NCBI GenBank assembly: GCA_017979445.1 | Contig: CM030705.1 | Coordinates: forward strand, 13,719,040 to 13,783,039 | Reading direction: 5' to 3' | DNA length: 64,000 nucleotides | Origin: Akebia trifoliata | Lineage: Eukaryota > Streptophyta > Magnoliopsida > Ranunculales > Lardizabalaceae | Shown: positions 49,201 through 57,500 of the stretch, piece by piece | Layout of the letters: every line of letters begins with the position of its first letter | How positions within the stretch are numbered: the first letter of the stretch is position 1 | Notes under the pieces: generated by a model | Database searches by the model: none | The model's input: only the letters and a program-made list of their open reading frames with translations | What the model was told of the DNA's origin: nothing | Position numbers and translations under genes: made by a program

Positions 49201-52200
49201 GCTGAATTCTATTGTATTATGATAAAATGACCAGAATACTCTTAATGTTGATAATGCACCTAGAATGCACAAAAAAAAACCAGGATACCCTAATAAATAT
49301 ATAATTACACAATATACATATAAATATAATAAATTTATATTAAAAAAATTATAAAAATAATTATTTTAAATCAAATAAATTATAAAAATAATTATTTTAA
49401 ATCAAATAAATTTATAAAATTTATAATTCTATCGAAATTTTGGCAGCATCTTCTCTTAAAAATGGACATAGGAAATTTTTTTGATAAAGAAAATACCTAC
49501 ATAATACGCAATCCAACATCCACATAACATCCCATGTACATAACATCTCATTTATATTCTAACATCATTTAAACATAATAACCATAGCTAATATAATAAG
49601 TAGAGCTGAAATAAATAAAAACATTAAAATATGCATCCAACAAATGCTTACATTTAAATAGTTAATCCAACTAAAAAAATTAATAAAAAATATCTAAGTT
49701 GCTCAGATCATTTAAAAATATGTAAATGCCATCCCAAATCCAAGAAAAATCATGGATACCCATGAAAATATTTAGATTGAACAACAAATTAGAAGAGATA
49801 AGGAATGAACATGCGTTTTTCCTGAGAAAATCGACAAAAGACTCGAAGAACAGTAGATACTCTTTATAAATAAACAAAAAAAAGTGACTTACCTCAAATT
49901 TGATCGGTGATAGTCGTTGAATGGAAATGGTGGAATGTTTCACACAAGTTGGATGACGAATACGACTTGATCGGAGTTATATGTAGTGTACGTCGTCGAT
50001 CAAACTATCAACGATAGCGACAATGGATGGCAGGGTTCACAGAAGGATGAAACACGATGGTTAGGGTTATGACCTAGTCAAAGTTAGATGTAGTATACGC
50101 TGTCGAACAGACCACTGTACGCCATCGATTAGACCACCAACAACAGGGACAATAGATAACAGGTTCCCAGAAGGATGAAACACGATAGTTAGGGTTGCTG
50201 AAATGTGGTTTTATTTGAAAGGGGACATTGAATGGCATTATTATTATTGATGAGGGGCAAAAAAACATTTCACATGAGTCATTTTTTCGATCTTGGATTC
50301 TCCCACAAAAGCTAATGTTAAAAGCACCTTTGACCCGCTCGTACAAATTGCGTTTAAAAAATAAAAAAATGTGATGAGTTTTTTTTTATCAAACGATAAT
50401 TGCGTTTAATAATCATGTCGAGAACTGCAAAATCCCGTTTTTTGGTGATTTGCAAACATACGTTTTAGTGCTCTCTGTGTGAGTTTTCCAAACATACTCT
50501 TATTTCCTATATTTCTCGCATGCATCGGTTTAATATTATGTTTGATTTAGTTCATTTTGATGTGAGAGGACCTTCCCCTGTTACTACTTAAGTATCGGTA
50601 TTACGTTACATTCATTGATGACTATTTTTGTTGTACTTGGGTCTATTTGATGCGTTCTCTGTCTGAAGTGCTTCCTATTTTTGTTAATTTTCTTAAAATG
50701 ATTTAGACACAGTACATCATCACTATAAAAGCTCTTCAGTTGATAATGGAAGGGAATATATTTCTAATGGGATTCGCTCTCACCTTCATGAGCATGATAT
50801 GTTTCACCAGTTGACCTATCCCTACATCCTTGAGTAGAATGGCGTGATGGAATGTAAGAACCACCACCTTATGAACATTGTCAGTTACCTTCTTCGAGGA
50901 ATGCATGTTTCTAAGTTATATTGGAATATGATAATCCTTATTGCAGCTTTTCTTTTTAACCGTGTTCCGAGTCGCACCTTAGGGGGACAGATACCTCGTC
51001 ATGTTCTTCGCCCTAATAGTACTATCTTTCCTATTATACTCAAAATGTTTGGGTGCATTTGTTTTGTTCAGGACAATACCCCTCATCACACAAAATTAGA
51101 TGACAAAGACATTTGATGCATTTTCTTAGCTTACTCTTCTATGTCTATGGGGTATCAGTGTTATGATCCCATTTCTCATCATGTTATACATTCTCTCGAT
51201 GTCACTTTTTTTGAAATTTTTTCCTACTTTCGTGCCACATCTTTTTTGTAGGACTCTTTTCCTTTATAGGAATCTTCTCCTATAGTGTTGTCTTTTTCGA
51301 TCTTCTTTCCATCTTCGTCGACGTTTCAGGTTTACTCTTGTCGCTCTCACCCATCTCCAACATCTTCCTGGACTGAGGTGTATTCTCTCCTACACATGTT
51401 CCTAGTCCTTCTGTTTCTGACTCACTTACCTATTGCACTTTGCAAAGGTAAGCGGATGTGTGTTACTAATCACCTTATTGCCCAATTTGTTTTCTATAAG
51501 GGTCTTTTTTTTTTTTGTCCAGCCTACCTTGTTGCCATTGCTTTTATTCGAGTTCCTCGATTTACTTCAGAGGCTTTACAAGACCCTCAGTAGACTGTCT
51601 CCATGATTATTGAAATGGATGCCTTGCAGAAGAACATACTTGGGAACTTGTTTCACTTCCCTCTTGGGAGTGGACTGTTGGATGTAAATGGGTTTTCACT
51701 GTCAAGTATCTTGCGGAGGGCACTATTGATCGATACAAGGTCTGCTTAGTTGCTAAGGGATTTACGCGGACTCCAGGCAAGGATTTTGGTGCTATATTTG
51801 CCCTTGTAGCTAAATTTTATATTGTTCGCTTATTTATTTCTTTGGTTGTATGTCACTTATGGCCTCTTCACCAACTAGATTTGAAAAATGCCTTTCTGAA
51901 TGGTGATCTATCTGAGGTTATCTATATGGACCCCCTCCTGGGTTTCATTTTCAGGGGGACTATTTTAGGAATGTATGTCATCTTCTCAAATCTCTGTACT
52001 GATTGGAATAGTCATTGTGAGCTTTGTTTCAACGCTTTTCTAAGGTCATTTTATCTATAAGATTCTTTAGATGTCACTTAGATCATACATGTTTTGTTTG
52101 TCAAGGATTGAATGGTCGTTGCACTATTGTTCTGGTTAATATGGATGATATTATCTTTACTGGGGATGATGCACAATGGATTGACAGGGTAAAAATGATA

Positions 52201-54541
52201 TTGGATTGTGCTTTTGAAGTTAAGTACTTGGGTCCTCTTAAGTACTTCTTGGGGATAAAAGTGACCCACTCTCGCCGTGATATTTCATTATTTCAGCACA
52301 AATACACACAGGATCTTCTTTAGAACATTGGTATGCTTGGTTGTCATTTGATTTCCTCTCCTATGGATCATAATCATCGTCTTCATGCTGAATCTAACGA
52401 TCTATTATCCGATCTTTCTTCCTATTAAAGACTTGTAGGCTGTCTGATTTATTTGACTCACACCAGACCAAATTTGACTTTTGCGATTAGTGTGGTCAAT
52501 CAGTTCATGTATGATCCGCACACTTCTCATCTTGATGTTTTTATCGTATTCTTCGTAACTTGAAGTTGCATCCTGGTTTTGGACTCTTTTACTTGTCCAC
52601 CGTTCAACCACATTTGTCTTGTTGCACTGATGCTGATTATGTTAGTTCTATTACAGATAGGAGATTTACTTCTAGTTTCTGTACTTTTCATGGTGGTAAC
52701 CTAATCTCGTAGAAAAGTAAGAAACAAAGTGGTTTCTTGTTGTTCTGCTTAAGTTGAGTATCGAAGTATGGCCCTTGGCACATGTGAACTCATTTGGGTT
52801 CAATCTTTGTTGACGGAGCTGGTATTTCTCGTTTCTGGTTCCTCCACACTATTTTGCGACAACAAATATACTATTATGCTTGTTTCTGACTCTGTTCTTT
52901 ACGAGAGAACCAACTATATTGAGGTTGATGTTCACTTTTCAGGGAGAAAGTTCGATCTAGTGTTCTTCATACAATATATCTTCTTTAGATTAGTTGCTAA
53001 CATGCTCACTAACTCTCATATTGTCAAGTTGGGCTTAGTTGATATATTTGCTTTAGCTTGAGTGGGACTATTGAGAAATATGTCTTTACTTTATTTTATT
53101 TTCCTAGTTTTCTATTTTTCTCTTTGTAAGGGCATTTATGTCTATTCACCTTGATTAGTATATATATCTTGGCAAGCTCTCCTGAGAGACTTGACAATCA
53201 TTCTTTTACAATTTTTCTTATTTATCTTCCCAAAAACAAATTCTGGTCCCTTTTCCAACTCTGAAATGAATTCTATTCTGGAAAGCAGGTAAAACTCTCG
53301 CAATTCCTTTTCACACCCCCACCCAAAAGAGCCCACACTCTTGCATGAACTTAGAAACCTAATCTAATTTAATGACTCGCTGTGACAAACGATTGTGATT
53401 CAACCCCAATTTCCACTACCATTTCCTAAGAGCACCAAATTCATGCATTTTAAATTGTGAAACCCAAGACACCCTTGTTTTTAAGACAACAAACACTTCT
53501 CCACTTTATGAGATGGACTTTCCTCCTTACCTCTTTTTAGTGCTTCTTGAACCTTTTTGTGTAGGTTATATATCATGAAGTATGAACTATGAAGAATCTG
53601 GGCATTGGTCTAGTTTATTGGTCGTAGTTGTCATTTGTGGTAATTCCTTTTCCCTAAAAAACAATGCTATAGTGAATATGTTTTATACTAGTTTATCTCC
53701 TTGATTATTTTCTTTGCCTTTTGATTGCTGAATACTTATTATCTAAAATTGCTTAAACTTTTTTGTCCTTTCAACTTTCTCTTATTTAGTTGCTAGGATA
53801 TAAACTTGTTAAAGCCACTAAAATAGGTGGTCTTCTAGGCAACTAGACAAGCAGTTTGAAATCTTAATAGACCTAGGCGAGTGTGCATATGTTTTTGCTC
53901 CATTTCAATTTGAATTCACAAATTTGAGATTAGTTGATATTTTATTTTATCTTGATTCTATTTTGATTATTAATTTTTCATTGTATTGCTTTGTTTCCAC
54001 ATTTTTTTTTGTCATCTTATGAATTCTTTTGATTGATTTTCATCCTTGGTATGCGAAGTTACATGTAAATTCTACCTACATGGTGTGTCATATCACATAG
54101 TGTTTTTGTATAGGTATAAAGGGGAAGGAAGGGTTTAGATCCTAGGTCTGTAGTATTATCGTTCACTTTTTTTCCCCTCTGATAGATGTCACTCACCTAT
54201 TTTACCAATCTTATAGTAATTGTATCATGCAATCAATGTTTTTGGTTCTTAATATTATGTGTCTGAATAATATGTGATTAAATTATTTTTCAAATATCAA
54301 TTGTGTTGTGGTTCATATACTTGGACCCTATTTGTTTGAGCTTCTAGAAGCTGGCTTTTGGAAGAAGTAGAAGTCCAGAGCCTGAAAAGCCACATCCAAC
54401 AAAAGTTTGTTCGTTATAGAAGCACATAAGTAAGAAATTGATGTTCGTTTGACTGCTTTTTATTGGTGGATTATGGTAAAATGATCATAATACCTTTAAT
54501 ATTGATAATGCACCTAGAATGCATTAAAAATGAGTAGAATA

Positions 54542-54584
<43 letters not shown>

Positions 54585-57500
54585 AAAAATTTATATTAAA
54601 AAATTATAAAAATAATTATTTTCAATTTAAATAAATTTATAAATTTTATAATTCTATCGAAATTTCGGCAGCATCTCTTTTTAAAAATGAACAAATGATA
54701 AAAAAAAATACCTGCATAATACACAATCCAACATTCACATAAAGATGAAGGGTGTTGTGACGCCCCGCCAAACGCTAACACAAAACCCTATGTCAGATCT
54801 TAAGGCACAAGGTGGCACCTCGAAATTTCAGCATGGTCTTTTCTATTTATGTTAGCATTCCAAGGCGTTTAACCTGCACCTGATAAACGACATACAATCC
54901 TGCATATATACATACAAAAATATAATACTAGCAGAAGCCTGTATACATTTAATAAAGTACGATAGATCAGGGTGTGGAAGAAGAAATTTGTACATGGGAT
55001 TATACAAAAATTTCTCTCTAACAAAAGTTCTAACGCTCAAAATAAATTCAATAAAACTTTTGGACAAATCGACACCATTAGGGGGTATGACCCCAATACT
55101 CACTAAGTGATCGACTTTGACTGTCTATCTGACCCACCAGATGATTCTCACTCATTTTCTATACCTATCTTGCTAAGCTTCGGATCTGAAACTTAAAAAA
55201 ATGAAGAAGGAAATGGTGAGTAAGAATGGTTACCCAGTAAGTAAGAAAACAATTTCTACCAATAACCTCTTCTAGTATGAATGAATAAACATACTAAATC
55301 ATTTTAACATATGCAAAGTTTTACAAAATAAACTACGATTAACTGATACATATAGCCAGGGATGAGCAATTAAATATTTTAAAACTCACATTACATCCAT
55401 CAACAGTACTTACTATAATATTTTCTTTTTATATAAATCTAATTAACCAAATGGAAACATTAACATGCATTTCATTTTATATATCAAAATAAGGCAACAA
55501 ATACATAATACATAATGGTAGAGTAGTGGAATTAGAGAGTTGGGATTCACTACTGGATCGTTCTCAGTCGGGACATAATGTTTCATAATAAAGTATTAGT
55601 TCCTGATTTTGTGGTTGGTCGCTGTTTACCACACTTGCGGGACCATTTATCTGGCTCAGGCTGGCCGTTTGACGTGACCGTAAGCAATGGGTCTCTTTTT
55701 GATGTGTTAGAACGTTCGACTACTATAGATTGTTAGTGATCACTGACTAATCATCTTCGTCTATGCCTATCAGGTGTAAATGTGATTCCAAATATACAAA
55801 TCATTCGTATACGACCACCTATACATTACAAGTTCGCTGGTAAAGATAGAGAGGAATAAACCTGGATTCCAGTTGTGACTCCACTCTCATATATGTCCCC
55901 AAACCACGTATAAGCTTGGTGGTTCCTACCGTACGTCCCAGAATAGTACACCACTCCGGATGATATGACGCACTATCCCTTCAAGCATTCACAGACTCTT
56001 TAACAACTCACAAACTAGCGACATATATATTCTTTTCATTTGAAAACAAAAGAGAAATTAATAATACAAGGTTGAGTATGGATATCCAGTTTCCTACCAT
56101 GCAACTGTGGCCACTCGGCCTAAAATAAATAACGAAACGGAAAAGTAAATAGCGCTTCGCGCTAACAGAAAGTAAATAAACATGCAACTAGTAACATTAT
56201 CCCTAGATATCCGTTCACCAACCTACACACAATACAACAATATAAAATACAGACATCACCCTTCGGGTGTGACTCTGAAATTTTTGCCGTTTCATACCTT
56301 TTTTCCCTTTTTACAATTTTCAATCTCTCAAACAAAATATCCACTTTTTGATACTCATCAACTCAATATGAATTAATTGAATATTAAATCATTTTTTCAA
56401 TTATGAAATTTATTTTTATCAAAAACATTGAAAAAATATAAAACTTAGATCAAAACGGGGTCCGAGCGGTGCATAGGACCTAACTAACGAAAATAACCCG
56501 GTGAAATATCCTACCCACTTATAATTTGTTATAAAATACAATTAAACATATCAAATATGCAAGTTCTGGCGTGAATTTGAAATAACCAATTGAATTCTAA
56601 ATTTTTAGAAACATATCACAAAATTTTGAAAAATCCTAAATGCAGTTTTAACAATTTACGATTACGAATAGAAATTGAGAGTTTTTTACTATCTCTAGGC
56701 GACAGAATTGAAGCATGTGCACATAAATCGAGACAATTGGCACGGAAATCGAGGTAGTTCAAACTTCGAGACGGCTGATTTTTTATTATAACTCGGTGGT
56801 TTCGAAGATCTTGACACCGTCGTCCTTTCTCCTTTCTGTGGCGGAGGACGGTTTGATCCCGAAATCGATGAAATCCGAGGTCGAGGTTACGAATCTGAGG
56901 TAGAAGATCGAAAGAAATCGAATTTTTTTTCGTTATTTCGTTGGCTGGTTTTGGGAGGAATTGAGAAGATGAATGGTGAAAAAAATTAAAAAATTTATTT
57001 ATATAAAGTCTTGGGACAAAATCGGTATTTTGCCTATTGTTTCGATCGATGATAAGTTGACCATCCGGACTCCAAAAGTGATGAATGAATACTTTATTTC
57101 GTTTAATTTTTTGTTTTAGATCTAATGGTGTGGTCAATTTTTACAAATTTTATCTCTAATAAAAATTTACATTTTTGGCCTGATGGGATCCTAAAATTGA
57201 CGTAATTTTGTTTTTGACGATAATTCGACTTTTTGAGATCTGAAATTGACAAGTAAATAGTCTATGTTCAATAATTTTTCGTTACGAACCCAATGGTATG
57301 ATTGAATCGTAAAAATTCTTGCTCTAGCAAAAAGTCATTATTTTAGCCTGGTCCGACTCGGTAATTGAAGATTTTGCAACTTTTCTATTTGAACTCGCAC
57401 TTGAGCGTGCTTACAGGCTAAAGTATGTTTTTCGATCATTTTAAATCCAGTGGTGAGGTCAGATTTTCTTAAAAATGATTAGAAACCTCCTAAAGTTTTA

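Larger units (their letters stand above)
45493..53217 (+). mobile_element. Ty1/copia retrotransposon (outer), broken, inserted in the LINE
   Basis: LTRs of about 145-149 bp (45493-45637 and 53069-53217) share TATTG(G/A)GAAATATGTCTTTA and the TCACCTTGATTAGTATATAT block. A tRNA-Met primer site TGGTATCAGAGCC (45639) follows the 5' LTR and a weak polypurine tract precedes the 3' LTR. Gag zinc knuckle, pre-integrase, integrase, reverse transcriptase and RNase H follow in copia order, with many stops. It contains a small copia element (46318-48092) and a Harbinger MITE-like element (49052-50499). Target duplication was not resolved. Confidence 0.85.

Noticed and set aside
56616..57137. 173-codon open frame on the minus strand
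   Set aside because: It lies inside a solo LTR and the homologous place in the other copy (26259-26800) does not keep the frame; no domain seen.
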